Positions 24,873 through 34,032 of a stretch of DNA of 64,000 nt are shown piece by piece. Position numbers and translations under genes: made by a program. The stretch's first letter is position 1, and each line of letters opens with the position of its first letter. The notes beneath the pieces were generated by a model. It worked only from the letters and a program-made list of their open reading frames with translations. It was not told where the DNA came from and ran no database searches. The DNA is from Mannheimia varigena. GTDB lineage: Bacteria; Pseudomonadota; Gammaproteobacteria; Enterobacterales; Pasteurellaceae. The stretch lies in contig NZ_CP016226.1 of the NCBI RefSeq assembly GCF_013377235.1, forward strand, positions 248,001 to 312,000, in the 5' to 3' direction.

Positions 24873-27479
24873 ATGGGAAAATCACTCGTTATTGTGGAGT
24901 CTCCAGCTAAGGCGAAAAAAATTAATCAATATCTCGGTAGCGACTATGTTGTGAAATCCAGTGTAGGGCATATCCGTGATTTACCGAAAAGCGGCAGTGA
25001 TGAAAAAACGGAAAAAGCAAAGCCGATTTCAACTAAAGGGTTGAGTGTAACAGAAAAAGCAAAAGTAAAGGCAGAAAAAGAACGTACAGCTTTAGTGAAA
25101 CGTATGGGAATCGATCCATACAACGGCTGGAAAGCGAACTATCAGATTATGCCTGATAAAGAAAAAGTAGTATCTGAATTAAAATCACTGGCGAAGAAAG
25201 CAGACCATATCTATCTGGCAACCGACTTGGATAGAGAAGGGGAAGCGATTGCGTGGCATTTGCGTGAGATCATTGGGGGTGATGATAGCCGCTTTAGCCG
25301 AGTGGTCTTTAATGAAATTACCAAAGATGCAATTAAAAAGGCATTTGAAGATCCGCAGCCGCTAAATATTGACCGTGTTAATTCTCAACAAACTCGCCGC
25401 TTTTTAGACAGAGTGGTAGGCTTTATGGTATCGCCATTACTGTGGAAAAAAGTTGCTCGTGGCTTATCCGCAGGGCGTGTGCAATCTGTCGCGGTGAAAT
25501 TATTAGTTGAGCGAGAGCGTGAAATTAAAGCTTTCCAAAGTGAAGAATTTTGGACCATTTTAGCCAATACGCAAATTAATCGTAAAAAATTACCGCTTGA
25601 ATTGGCGGCTTACAAAGGTAAAAAATTCTCAGCGAAAAATGAAGAAGATGCGAATGTTGCGGTTCAAGCATTAGAAAAAAGTGATTTTATTGTTTCTAAT
25701 ATTGAAGCAAAAGAGACCAGTTCTCGAGCATCTGCTCCATTCATTACTTCATCGTTACAACGTACCGCAAGCACACGTTTAGGCTTTGGGGTAAAGAAAA
25801 CAATGATGTTGGCTCAACGTTTGTATGAAGCGGGTTATATTACCTATATGCGTACCGACTCTACAAACTTAAGCCGTGAAGCTCTGGCGATGGCTCGTGG
25901 TTATATTGAAGATAACTTTGGGGCAAATTATTTGCCAGAGAAAGCCAATGTGTATCGCAGTAAAGATAATGCACAAGAAGCCCACGAAGCCATTCGACCA
26001 TCTGATGTGAATGTAAAAATGGCTGATTTAAAAGGTATGGATAAAGACGCTGAACGTTTATATGACTTAATTTGGCGTCGTTTCTTAGCTTGCCAGATGT
26101 TGCCTGCACGCTACGATTCTACTTCATTAACTGTTCGTGCCGGAGATTATGAATTAAAAGCGAGCGGACGTGTAATGCGTTTTGATGGTTGGACGAAAGT
26201 ATTGCCGGTACAAGGGAAAAATCCTGAAGATCAAGAATTACCGGCAGTAGAACTTCATCAAAAACTCAAACTTGATGAAGTCGTGCCAAGCCAGCACTTT
26301 ACCAAACCGCCTGCACGTTTTAATGAGGCTTCATTAGTTACAGAGCTTGAAGAGCGTAAAATTGGTCGCCCTTCAACTTATGCTTCAATTATTTCGACCA
26401 TTCAAGAGCGTGGCTATGTTCGCACTGAAAACAAACGTTTTTATGTGGAAAAAATCGGTGAGGTAGTTACCGATCGTTTAAATGAATCTTTTAAAGATTT
26501 AATGAATTACGACTTTACTGCCAATATGGAAGAAGTTTTAGACCAAATTGCAGAAGGTAATAAAAACTGGAAAGATGAATTAAATACATTCTTTAAGCAT
26601 TTTTCTGAAGAGCTAACCCAAGCGGAATTAGATGAGCTTGAAGGAGGGATGAAGCCAAACAGCATTGTGCCGACAGATATTGATTGTCCGACTTGTGGCA
26701 GAAAAATGGCTATCCGTACCGCTTCTACAGGGGTTTTCTTAGGTTGTACAGGCTATGCGTTACCACCAAAAGAGCGCTGTAAAACTACGATGAATTTAAT
26801 TCCGGAAGCAGAGTTGTTAAATGTACTGGATTCTGATTCAGAAGCTAAAGCATTAATGGCTCGTAAGCGTTGCCCGAAATGTGATTCTGCGATGGATAGT
26901 TATGTAATTGACGCAGAACGTAAATTACACGTTTGCGGAAACAATCCAAACTGCGATGGTTATATTGTGGAACAAGGCTCATTCAAAATTAAAGGTTATG
27001 ATGGGCCTGTTGTAGAATGCGATAAATGTGGTGCGGATATGCACCTAAAATTAGGTCGTTTCGGCAAATATATGGGCTGTACGAATTGCGATAACACTCG
27101 CAAAATTTTGAAAAATGGTGAGGTGGCTCCGCCAAAAGAAGATCCGATTGCCTTCCCTGAACTTAAATGCGAAAAAGCCGATGCTTATTTTGTATTGCGT
27201 GACGGAGCAAGCGGTGTCTTTATGTCGGCACACAATTTCCCGAAAGTGCGTGAAAGCCGAGCCCCGAAAGTGGCAGAATTAGCTAAATATCGTGATCGCC
27301 TTCCGGAGAAATTACAATATCTTGCTGATGCTCCACAACAAGATCCTGAAGGAAACGAGACGATTATTCGCTTTAGCCGTAAAGAAAAACGCCAATATGT
27401 AACCTCAGATAAAAACGGTAAGGCAACTAAATGGATTGTTGATTACGTTGATGGTAAGTGGGTAGAGCGCTCAAAATAA
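24873..27479 (+). CDS. topA: DNA topoisomerase I
   Basis: 868 residues (E. coli 865). TOPRIM domain at the N-terminus (LVIVESPAKAKKI; TDLDREGEAIAWHL), the central gate domains with active-site Tyr325 in YITYMRTDS, and three C-terminal Cys4 zinc elements (CPTCGRK, CPKCDSAM, CDKCGADM) followed by further basic modules. It relaxes negative supercoils and restrains R-loops behind RNA polymerase. An extended uptake-sequence hairpin terminates it. Confidence 0.97.
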   Translation: MGKSLVIVESPAKAKKINQYLGSDYVVKSSVGHIRDLPKSGSDEKTEKAKPISTKGLSVTEKAKVKAEKERTALVKRMGIDPYNGWKANYQIMPDKEKVVSELKSLAKKADHIYLATDLDREGEAIAWHLREIIGGDDSRFSRVVFNEITKDAIKKAFEDPQPLNIDRVNSQQTRRFLDRVVGFMVSPLLWKKVARGLSAGRVQSVAVKLLVEREREIKAFQSEEFWTILANTQINRKKLPLELAAYKGKKFSAKNEEDANVAVQALEKSDFIVSNIEAKETSSRASAPFITSSLQRTASTRLGFGVKKTMMLAQRLYEAGYITYMRTDSTNLSREALAMARGYIEDNFGANYLPEKANVYRSKDNAQEAHEAIRPSDVNVKMADLKGMDKDAERLYDLIWRRFLACQMLPARYDSTSLTVRAGDYELKASGRVMRFDGWTKVLPVQGKNPEDQELPAVELHQKLKLDEVVPSQHFTKPPARFNEASLVTELEERKIGRPSTYASIISTIQERGYVRTENKRFYVEKIGEVVTDRLNESFKDLMNYDFTANMEEVLDQIAEGNKNWKDELNTFFKHFSEELTQAELDELEGGMKPNSIVPTDIDCPTCGRKMAIRTASTGVFLGCTGYALPPKERCKTTMNLIPEAELLNVLDSDSEAKALMARKRCPKCDSAMDSYVIDAERKLHVCGNNPNCDGYIVEQGSFKIKGYDGPVVECDKCGADMHLKLGRFGKYMGCTNCDNTRKILKNGEVAPPKEDPIAFPELKCEKADAYFVLRDGASGVFMSAHNFPKVRESRAPKVAELAKYRDRLPEKLQYLADAPQQDPEGNETIIRFSRKEKRQYVTSDKNGKATKWIVDYVDGKWVERSK

Positions 27480-27494
27480 TCATTAATTAAACCT

Positions 27495-27559
27495 ACAAGC
27501 GGTTAAATTTCTTTTATATTTTGCAAATTGCAAAAAACTAGAAAAATTTAACCGCTTGT
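27495..27559. terminator. Extended inverted uptake-sequence pair between topA and the yvcK-like gene
   Basis: A perfect 16-bp stem, ACAAGCGGTTAAATTT / AAATTTAACCGCTTGT, with TTGCAAATTGCAAAA in the loop and TTTTTT directly after on the + strand. It lies between convergent genes and is the best terminator of this class in the window. Confidence 0.8.
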
Positions 27560-27573
27560 TTTTTGGGATTTAA

Positions 27574-28506
27574 TTATAGATTTTGAATAAGTTCATCAAT
27601 GGTTTTGCTTAATTTATGGCGGTCGTGGCGATAATAAACATCATCAGCCGATAAGTTTTTACGCAGCGTTTGAATATGCGATGGAAGTTCTGATTGCTCA
27701 TCATCAGTTGTAATCACACCGTTTATGCGAGATTGCCCGATACAGTTCTCAATCCATTCAACTCGCTGGTTAAGTGATAAATTCCCGGCAGGTCCGTGTT
27801 CTTGCCCGATGTTATCAATAAAAATGACTCTAGCTTGGCTTTGACTAATAGCTTGAGCAATATCCGAAACCAGCAAATTCGGCATAATACTGGTAAAAAA
27901 ACTGCCCGGACCGAGTAGTATTAACTCTGCTTCTTGAATAACAGAAATCGCTTCTGGTGTACCTGATACAGGTGTATCTAGCTCTAAATGATGAGGTATT
28001 TCGGTCAGTGCATCAATTTGCACTTCGCCGAAAACTTTTGTGCCACATTGTAACTCTGCAATTAAATGAACAGGTGTTTCCGACATCGGAATAAGCTTTG
28101 ATCTGACGTGTAGCAAATCTCGTACAAGGTTAATTCCATCAAGCGGTCTAATTTGCATATTTTCGAGGGCGGTAAGAATAAGATTACCGAGGTTGTGTCC
28201 GCTTAGTTCGCCAGTTCCACCGAAACGATATTCAAAAAGGCGAGAGGCCACTGTAGGTTTTACAATGATTTGACTCAAACAGTTGCGTAAATCCCCCCAA
28301 GCAATCACTCCTTGTTGAGAGCGAATACGCCCTGTTGATCCTCCGTTGTCAGTAGTTGCAACAATACCTGTAAGCCGTTCTTTTAAAAATGGTAAGGCAG
28401 AGAGTAATCGCCCTAAACCGTGCCCCCCACCTAAAGCGACAACGGCATTTAGTTGGTTAAGATGATGATGGCGAGCTGGCTTTTGCAAGAGTTCTTGAGT
28501 ATCCAT
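27574..28506 (-). CDS. YvcK/CofD-like protein (gluconeogenesis factor family)
   Basis: 310 residues. The nucleotide-type glycine motif ALGGGHGLGRLLSAL is near residue 25, followed by TTDNGGSTGRIR and LGNLILTAL. The family resembles CofD phospholactate transferase. The Bacillus member binds UDP-GlcNAc and is needed for morphology and growth on gluconeogenic carbon; the E. coli homologue is YbhK. The function in this organism is not shown by the sequence. The gene follows perM by 19 bases and the two are probably co-transcribed. Confidence 0.85.
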   Translation of the reverse strand: MDTQELLQKPARHHHLNQLNAVVALGGGHGLGRLLSALPFLKERLTGIVATTDNGGSTGRIRSQQGVIAWGDLRNCLSQIIVKPTVASRLFEYRFGGTGELSGHNLGNLILTALENMQIRPLDGINLVRDLLHVRSKLIPMSETPVHLIAELQCGTKVFGEVQIDALTEIPHHLELDTPVSGTPEAISVIQEAELILLGPGSFFTSIMPNLLVSDIAQAISQSQARVIFIDNIGQEHGPAGNLSLNQRVEWIENCIGQSRINGVITTDDEQSELPSHIQTLRKNLSADDVYYRHDRHKLSKTIDELIQNL

Positions 28507-28525
28507 TCTTTATAATAAAAGCTAC

Positions 28526-29602
28526 TTATTTCTCTAAAATAATTGCGTCTGTATGGCTAGATGGAATGGCTTGAACTACGGCTTTAACCAAGGTTGCTAA
28601 TGGAATAGCAAAAAATACGCCCCAGAAGCCCCATAATCCACCAAAAATCAGTACGGCAATAATGATAGTGAGGGGGTGTAAATTAACTGCCTCAGAAAAT
28701 AGATACGGTACAAGTAAGTTTCCATCTAGTAATTGACTGATAATAAAGGCAAGCATTAAGTAATAAAAATCAGGCGATAAACCAAATTGGAACAAAGCAA
28801 CCAACATTACCGGAATGCTGACTAATACAGCACCAATGTAAGGAATTAATACTGAAATCCCTACTGCAACAGAAAGTAGTAATGGATAGCGTAAATCAAA
28901 AAAGAGGAAAATAATGTAGGTTATAACCCCAACAATAATAATTTCCAAAAACTTACCACGAATATAGTTAGCAATTTGCTGTTGCATTTCAAACCATACT
29001 CGGGTCGCCAAGCGGCGGTTTTGTGGTAATACTTTACTAAATGAACGCATTAACACCAATTTGTCTTTCAATAAGAAAAATACCATTAACGGTACTAGGA
29101 ATGTATAAATACCTAATCCAACCAAACTAATAATAGAGTTAATAGAAAGCGTTAGAAGCGATTCTCCCATACTCAAAATATTACTTTTTGCGGTATTCAT
29201 AATTGAATCAACGGTAGCGTAATCCACTAATTCCGGGTAATGTTCAGGCAGCCCTAGCACCCAAGCATTGAGCAAGTTGAACATAGATGGCAAATCTTGG
29301 ATAAAGGTTACTGCTTGATTCCATAATGTTGGCAGTAATACCACGCCTAAGAATGAGAGCAGAGCAATAAAACTACCTAAGATTAAAATAACACTTAGTG
29401 TTCTAGGTAATCTTAATTTAACCGTTAAAAAGCGAGTTGGCCATTCCAGCAAATAGGCAAATACAAGGGCGACTAATAGCGGCATTAATACATCGCTGAA
29501 AAAATAAATAATGCCGAATCCAATTAATAGAATGCTAAATAGGACAACTATTTGTGGGTCGGTAAATTTTCTTTGATACCACTCTCGCAACATTTGAAAC
29601 AT
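28526..29602 (-). CDS. perM: AI-2E family transporter / putative permease PerM
   Basis: 358 residues with about eight membrane helices: a pair near 20-55, another near 70-95, a long soluble or amphipathic stretch (about 100-145), and the C-terminal conserved block with ISVLIPYIGAVLVSIPVML and GGLWGFWGVFFAIPLATLVKAV. Members export small molecules or act as Na+/H+ antiporters; E. coli TqsA exports AI-2 and PerM is its uncharacterised paralogue. The substrate here is unknown. Confidence 0.85.
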   Translation of the reverse strand: MFQMLREWYQRKFTDPQIVVLFSILLIGFGIIYFFSDVLMPLLVALVFAYLLEWPTRFLTVKLRLPRTLSVILILGSFIALLSFLGVVLLPTLWNQAVTFIQDLPSMFNLLNAWVLGLPEHYPELVDYATVDSIMNTAKSNILSMGESLLTLSINSIISLVGLGIYTFLVPLMVFFLLKDKLVLMRSFSKVLPQNRRLATRVWFEMQQQIANYIRGKFLEIIIVGVITYIIFLFFDLRYPLLLSVAVGISVLIPYIGAVLVSIPVMLVALFQFGLSPDFYYLMLAFIISQLLDGNLLVPYLFSEAVNLHPLTIIIAVLIFGGLWGFWGVFFAIPLATLVKAVVQAIPSSHTDAIILEK

Positions 29603-29636
29603 ATATTTTGTATTGCCTTTTTAACTAACTAGAAAA

Positions 29637-30389
29637 TTATTTTTGACTACAAACTGCAACAAAGCCTAACTTTTGATCAGGATCGTTGAAAATTTTATAC
29701 ATTTTATTAAACGTTTCACGATTTTCTGGCTTTAACGCATTACCAACTACTTTCATAGCCCCTAACACACCTTCATCGTGAATTAAACCTTTCGGAGAGA
29801 GTAGAGACATTTCACCTGAAAAAGTTTCCACGTTTCTAAAGCCGCAATGGTGGAATAACGCTTTCCAATCCGGCTTTGTAAGTGGCAATACTGTAATATT
29901 AATTGCATCACGTAGCTCTGCTAATAACTCATCAGAATTTTCGGTATTGAGCATAATATCGTGCGTAAGTAAAAAACCGTTCGGCTTTAACACACGAAGA
30001 TATTCACGAATTGCTTTTTCTTTGGCTTCTTGTGGAAGCATTGTTAGCATAGCTTCGTTAATCACAATATCAAAACTTTCATCTTCAAATGGCAGTTTTA
30101 CCGCATTCGCTTTTTGTACTTGAACTAAATGTTCAACCTCTTGCTCTTTAATGTTTTCACGGGCTTTTTCAAGAGCTTCTTCATCTAAATCAATACCAAT
30201 AATTTGGCACTTAAACTGCTTCGCCAGTTGAATAGCGGTTGTTCCCATATTACAAGCAACTTCTAATACTTTTTTGTCTTTTGAAAAATCACCGTTTCCA
30301 ATTAACCAATCTGTTGCCAGTTTACCGCCTGGACGTAAACGAGTTTTACCTAAGCGAGCTAAAAAATGATGTCCAACTTCTTTTTTCAT
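29637..30389 (-). CDS. Class I SAM-dependent methyltransferase
   Basis: 250 residues. SAM-binding motif I (KVLEVACNMGTTAIQLAKQF) is at about 39-58, the acidic motif II GIDLDEEALEKARE follows, and FDIVINEAMLTMLP is motif IV. C-terminal residues resemble small-molecule methyltransferases of the UbiE/Methyltransf_11 type. Close relatives are conserved across Pasteurellaceae, without an assigned substrate. perM lies 34 bases downstream on the same strand. Confidence 0.85.
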   Translation of the reverse strand: MKKEVGHHFLARLGKTRLRPGGKLATDWLIGNGDFSKDKKVLEVACNMGTTAIQLAKQFKCQIIGIDLDEEALEKARENIKEQEVEHLVQVQKANAVKLPFEDESFDIVINEAMLTMLPQEAKEKAIREYLRVLKPNGFLLTHDIMLNTENSDELLAELRDAINITVLPLTKPDWKALFHHCGFRNVETFSGEMSLLSPKGLIHDEGVLGAMKVVGNALKPENRETFNKMYKIFNDPDQKLGFVAVCSQK

Positions 30390-30529
30390 AATAAAACCTC
30401 TGAATTTGCAAAATAATCTGAAAATATGACCGCTTGCATTGAAATTTTAACAATTATACCCAATTTTTATATATAACGGCAGATGAATTTGACAGAATAT
30501 TGCTTACTTTTTATGAAGAGGAAATGAGT

Positions 30530-30727
30530 ATGAATAAACAAAATAATGGTTACCTCCATCAGCGAGGTAAAATCAAAGAGATCGTGGTAAAAGCGTTAGT
30601 AACAGATCCGCTTTTTCAGCATAAAGTTGAAAAGAATCGTAAAGGAAAAGGCAGTTACCGTAGACATGAAAAGCATAAAAATGCGGTTTATCACAAAAAT
30701 GAGACCCCATTTAAAAACGTTCAGTAG
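30530..30727 (+). CDS. arfA: Alternative ribosome-rescue factor ArfA
   Basis: 65 residues. The core RGKIKEIVVKALVTDPLFQHKVEKNRKGKGSYRR aligns with E. coli ArfA (GQIKDNAIEALLHDPLF..VEKNKKGKGSY). ArfA binds the empty mRNA channel of stalled ribosomes and recruits RF2, backing up tmRNA. ATG 30530 is preferred to ATG 30524 because GAAGAGGA then sits 7 bases upstream. A hairpin (30704-30745) opens at codon 59 and holds the TAG stop in its loop, so cleavage in the stem would give a stop-less message, the known control of arfA genes. The basic tail after residue 50 is dispensable in characterised homologues. Confidence 0.88.
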   Translation: MNKQNNGYLHQRGKIKEIVVKALVTDPLFQHKVEKNRKGKGSYRRHEKHKNAVYHKNETPFKNVQ

Positions 30728-30745
30728 AATCTTGTTAAATGGGGT
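30704..30745. terminator. Hairpin spanning the arfA stop codon; also terminator for bioD
   Basis: A perfect 11-bp stem, ACCCCATTTAA (30704-30714) / TTAAATGGGGT (30735-30745), with a 20-base loop holding the arfA TAG (30725-30727). The left arm is inside the coding sequence. On the minus strand it is followed by a T-rich run and lies 10 bases past bioD, so it can serve bioD as a terminator. Confidence 0.75.
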
Positions 30746-30755
30746 TTATTGAGTG

Positions 30756-31475
30756 TTATTTGCTGAAATAGTCAAATAATGGAGTTGGATTTTGCAGATA
30801 AGATGAAAGCTGTTTTCGCTCAGGGTGCCCCATATAAGGAATTTGCCCTAATAATGGTGCATTAATTTTTTGCGTAAGCAACTCAATTAATTCGTGATAA
30901 TGGCGTAAACCTGGATTAACACGGTTTGCCACCCAGCCAATCAACCTCCCCCCACGTTGCAAAATTTCATTTGCGGTGAGTAGTGCGTGATTAACACAAC
31001 CCTCTTTAATACCAACAACTAACACAACAGGCATATTATTTTGGATTACCCAATCAGCAAAGCTATAATCCTTATTAATAGGTGTAAGCCAACCATAAGT
31101 ACCTTCAACTACCACATTTGGATATTGTTCTTCCAAGCGAGATAAATCACTATTCAATTTTTCTAACTGAATATGGTGAACAGCATCTAGGGCTGCAAAT
31201 ATAGGTGTGCTGGAATGGATAAACGTGTAACTGTTAATATCTCGATAACAGACTTCTTTTGGGCAACTGTCTAAAATAGTTAATACATCCGGGTTATCTT
31301 CCGTTGCATAATCATACTGAGTTGGCTCGGTCGGTAAGGAATCATCGCCACCGCACGCAATCGGTTTATAACCCACTACAGAGAAATTGTGCTCAGTAAG
31401 TGTTTGGATAATCGCTCGGGTAACGACCGTTTTACCAACATTTGTATCTGTGCCAGTAATAAATAATGAGGGCAT
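30756..31475 (-). CDS. bioD: Dethiobiotin synthetase
   Basis: 239 residues from ATG 31475 (MPSLFITGTDTNVGKT), chosen because AAAGGA lies 7 bases upstream; the earlier start at 31493 adds six non-family residues. The P-loop GTDTNVGKT, substrate loop YKPIACGG and VEGTYGWLTP are present. It closes the ureido ring of biotin from DAPA, CO2 and ATP. No other bio gene is adjacent. Many Pasteurellaceae carry a second bioD-like gene, so this one could be the unlinked paralogue. Confidence 0.9.
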   Translation of the reverse strand: MPSLFITGTDTNVGKTVVTRAIIQTLTEHNFSVVGYKPIACGGDDSLPTEPTQYDYATEDNPDVLTILDSCPKEVCYRDINSYTFIHSSTPIFAALDAVHHIQLEKLNSDLSRLEEQYPNVVVEGTYGWLTPINKDYSFADWVIQNNMPVVLVVGIKEGCVNHALLTANEILQRGGRLIGWVANRVNPGLRHYHELIELLTQKINAPLLGQIPYMGHPERKQLSSYLQNPTPLFDYFSK

Positions 31476-31535
31476 TACAAATTCCTTTAACAATTTAACA
31501 AAAAATTCACGCCCTGTAGTTTAACTAAGAAAAGA

Positions 31536-32723
31536 TTAATTTATACTGTCCTTGATCAAATTTCCGTCATAAATTCCCTGTTTTATTGCAGAACAAGCAA
31601 TTAATGGGCTATTCCAATCGTATTGGCTAGTTACTAAATCAATGTTTAGATCTTGTTGTAATAAATTTTTCTGTAATTTTACTGAAAGTTGGCTAAATAG
31701 TGGCTCCTTTACCTGAAGTAGTGGTGAGTTAAACATAATTTTCTCACTAGAGAAAATATTGGCTAAGTTCATCAAAGCATAAGCTAGATTATCAGTAATA
31801 TGATCTAAGATGCTTAATGCAATAGTTTGATTTTCCTCTATTTTTTGGCAAAGCAAATTGATTTTTTGTTCTGGTGTTGTTAAATCATTCGGTAAATATT
31901 TATCAATTAATTGCACAATAGCAGGGAAGGTAACTTGATTAATTAATTTATAACGATCAATGGCATCTAATTCAGGAAATGTTTCATCACTTAATTGGCT
32001 GAATTTAGGCATATGCATATTATCCACATTCATTTTTGACTGCTTATGAAGCAAATTTCCGCTTAGTAGTACACTCACGTTTACTGTATCGTCTAATTCA
32101 ATGAAGATCACATTGTTTTGGCTGATTAAAGAGCCTACAGTCGATTCTGCCAACAACCACAATTGAAAATGTTCGCTTAATAAAATTGGGCAATCAAATA
32201 ATGGTGTTAGTTTTGGTGTAATGTGGCAAAGAATAGTGTGATTACCCAATTGCGTAATGCTCTCTTTTTCGGCATCAATTTTACCTACCACACTCACAGA
32301 AACCGCAAGCAACTGTTCTTTGTCTATTGTGTAAACTTGTTGGAAATTGTCAATAAATTTCAATATATTATCGTCTAATTGAGCATAATGCTGCGGTGAG
32401 ATTGTATAATCTTGCTTATGAATCTGCTTACCATTTAATTGGCAGAGCGAAATTTCAACCTTATGTGGTGAAACTGTTACGCATAATAATTGCCAAAAGA
32501 AGTTTGAAACTGCTAAGCCAATAGAAGGGCGACCACGTGATAGCGTATTTTGTACGGCTCTTTCTAAAATAAAATGATTGTCTATCAATATTTTAGTTAG
32601 ATTTGTTACTGAGGCTGGTGCTAAGTCTGATAGCTTAGCTAAATCAGTTCTTGAAATTAATTCAAATTGCTCAATTAAACGGTAAATTTTACCTAAATGT
32701 AAGGCTTTGTTATCAGAAAACAT
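31536..32723 (-). CDS. ROK/NagC/Mlc-family transcriptional regulator, degenerate sugar domain
   Basis: 395 residues. The N-terminal winged HTH (about 15-65: LIEQFELISRTDLAKLSDLAPASVTNLTKILID) and RGRPSIGL are typical of Mlc/NagC. The C-terminal ROK fold is recognisable by length and order, but the cysteine-rich zinc motif (CxCGxxGC) and the ExGH sugar-binding motif are absent; the region reads NVDNMHMPKFSQLSDETF. It may have lost phosphosugar sensing. A palindrome of the Mlc/NagC operator type lies 36-60 bases upstream. bioD follows 60 bases downstream. Confidence 0.82.
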   Translation of the reverse strand: MFSDNKALHLGKIYRLIEQFELISRTDLAKLSDLAPASVTNLTKILIDNHFILERAVQNTLSRGRPSIGLAVSNFFWQLLCVTVSPHKVEISLCQLNGKQIHKQDYTISPQHYAQLDDNILKFIDNFQQVYTIDKEQLLAVSVSVVGKIDAEKESITQLGNHTILCHITPKLTPLFDCPILLSEHFQLWLLAESTVGSLISQNNVIFIELDDTVNVSVLLSGNLLHKQSKMNVDNMHMPKFSQLSDETFPELDAIDRYKLINQVTFPAIVQLIDKYLPNDLTTPEQKINLLCQKIEENQTIALSILDHITDNLAYALMNLANIFSSEKIMFNSPLLQVKEPLFSQLSVKLQKNLLQQDLNIDLVTSQYDWNSPLIACSAIKQGIYDGNLIKDSIN

Positions 32724-32758
32724 TTAAAAAATCCTTTTTATCATTATGATGGCGGCAA

Positions 32759-32783
32759 TTATTTTTTGATCTGAAAAAAATAA
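32759..32783. promoter_or_regulatory. AT-rich palindrome upstream of the ROK regulator
   Basis: TTATTTTTT, a 7-base spacer, then AAAAAATAA: two perfect 9-base arms, 36-60 bases upstream of the regulator's ATG and 75 bases before rnd. The architecture resembles Mlc/NagC operators and suggests autoregulation. Confidence 0.45.
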
Positions 32784-32857
32784 CAATCTTTTTTTGTTTA
32801 TAATGAGAAGCAGATCACAAATTATTTTATGCTTTGAAAAAATTACGGAAAACGACT

Positions 32858-33982
32858 ATGACATCTTTAATTTGCTATAACTGGATCGATACAAACGAAC
32901 AACTAGCAGCAGTATGCGAAAAGGCTAAAAAAGCAAATGCCGTAGCACTAGACACGGAATTTATCCGTACTCGTACTTATTATCCGATATTAGGTTTAAT
33001 TCAGTTATATGATGGTAAACAAGTTAGCTTAATTGATCCGACTACAATTTCCGATTTTTCGCCTTTTGTCTCACTATTAGCAGATAAAAATACTGTGAAA
33101 GTACTACACGCCTGTAGTGAAGACTTAGAAGCTTTTGAACATCAATTCAAACAATTACCAGAACCGATGCTTGATACCCAAATTATGGCAGGTTTTGCAG
33201 GCATTGGGATATCAATGGGCTTTGCGAAATTGGTCTCTCATTATTTAGAAGTTGAGCTTGATAAAGGTGCTTCTCGTACTGATTGGCTTGCCCGACCTTT
33301 AACCAATGAGCAGTTGCAATATGCTGCTGCAGATGTCTGGTATTTATTGCCGATTTACGAAAAACTATCTGGCGTATTAGAAAAGAGCAACTGGCTAAAT
33401 GCAGTTAAAGAAGAGTGTGAGACAATATCTGCTAAAATTAAACGAAGTGAAGATAAAACCAAAGCCTATAAAAACATTGCAAATGCGTGGCGATTAAATC
33501 AGCAAGAATTAGCTATCTTACAAGCGTTAGCTAAATGGCGGATTGATGAAGCAGAAAAACGTGATCTTGCGTTAAATTTTGTGGTTAAAGAAGCCAATTT
33601 ATTTCAAATAGCAAAAATACAACCAAAACATACGTCTCAATTATTAGAATTTATGCACCCTAACGAAGTGAGAATTCACGGCAAAAAAATCCTCTGGTTA
33701 GTCGAACAGGGTAAGGCGGTTCAGCCTGAGTTTTATCCAAAACTGATCAAACGTGTAATCGATGAGAAAGGCTACAAGTATAATATGCAGTTAATGCTGC
33801 AAAAATTAGCTGAAATTCGACCGCTTGATCTTGCCCCAGAGTTGGTTGCAAGTAAACGCCAATTAAACCAACTATTTAAGTGGTTCATTGATGGCAGATC
33901 ACAAGAAAAAATGCCCGAGTTGTTAATGGGTTGGCGTAAATCCTTCGGCGAACAGCTATTATCAGTTTTATTGCAAAATTAA
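32858..33982 (+). CDS. rnd: Ribonuclease D
   Basis: 374 residues from ATG 32858 (MTSLICYNWIDTNEQL). The DEDDy 3'-5' exonuclease domain shows Exo I DTEFIRTRTYYP (about 30-41), Exo II HACSEDLEAF and Exo III YAAADVWYLLPIY; an HRDC domain (about 207-290) follows. The enzyme trims tRNA 3' ends and other stable RNA. It runs divergent from the ROK gene; lrp begins 50 bases downstream. Confidence 0.94.
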   Translation: MTSLICYNWIDTNEQLAAVCEKAKKANAVALDTEFIRTRTYYPILGLIQLYDGKQVSLIDPTTISDFSPFVSLLADKNTVKVLHACSEDLEAFEHQFKQLPEPMLDTQIMAGFAGIGISMGFAKLVSHYLEVELDKGASRTDWLARPLTNEQLQYAAADVWYLLPIYEKLSGVLEKSNWLNAVKEECETISAKIKRSEDKTKAYKNIANAWRLNQQELAILQALAKWRIDEAEKRDLALNFVVKEANLFQIAKIQPKHTSQLLEFMHPNEVRIHGKKILWLVEQGKAVQPEFYPKLIKRVIDEKGYKYNMQLMLQKLAEIRPLDLAPELVASKRQLNQLFKWFIDGRSQEKMPELLMGWRKSFGEQLLSVLLQN

Positions 33983-34032
33983 TTAGGATTATTTCTGTTT
34001 ATCACAGTATAATTGCCTAAAAAGGAGTGAAT

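Noticed and set aside
30489..30516. TTGACA...TTATGA as the arfA promoter
   Set aside because: The implied start site would fall inside or after the ribosome-binding site of arfA, leaving no usable leader.
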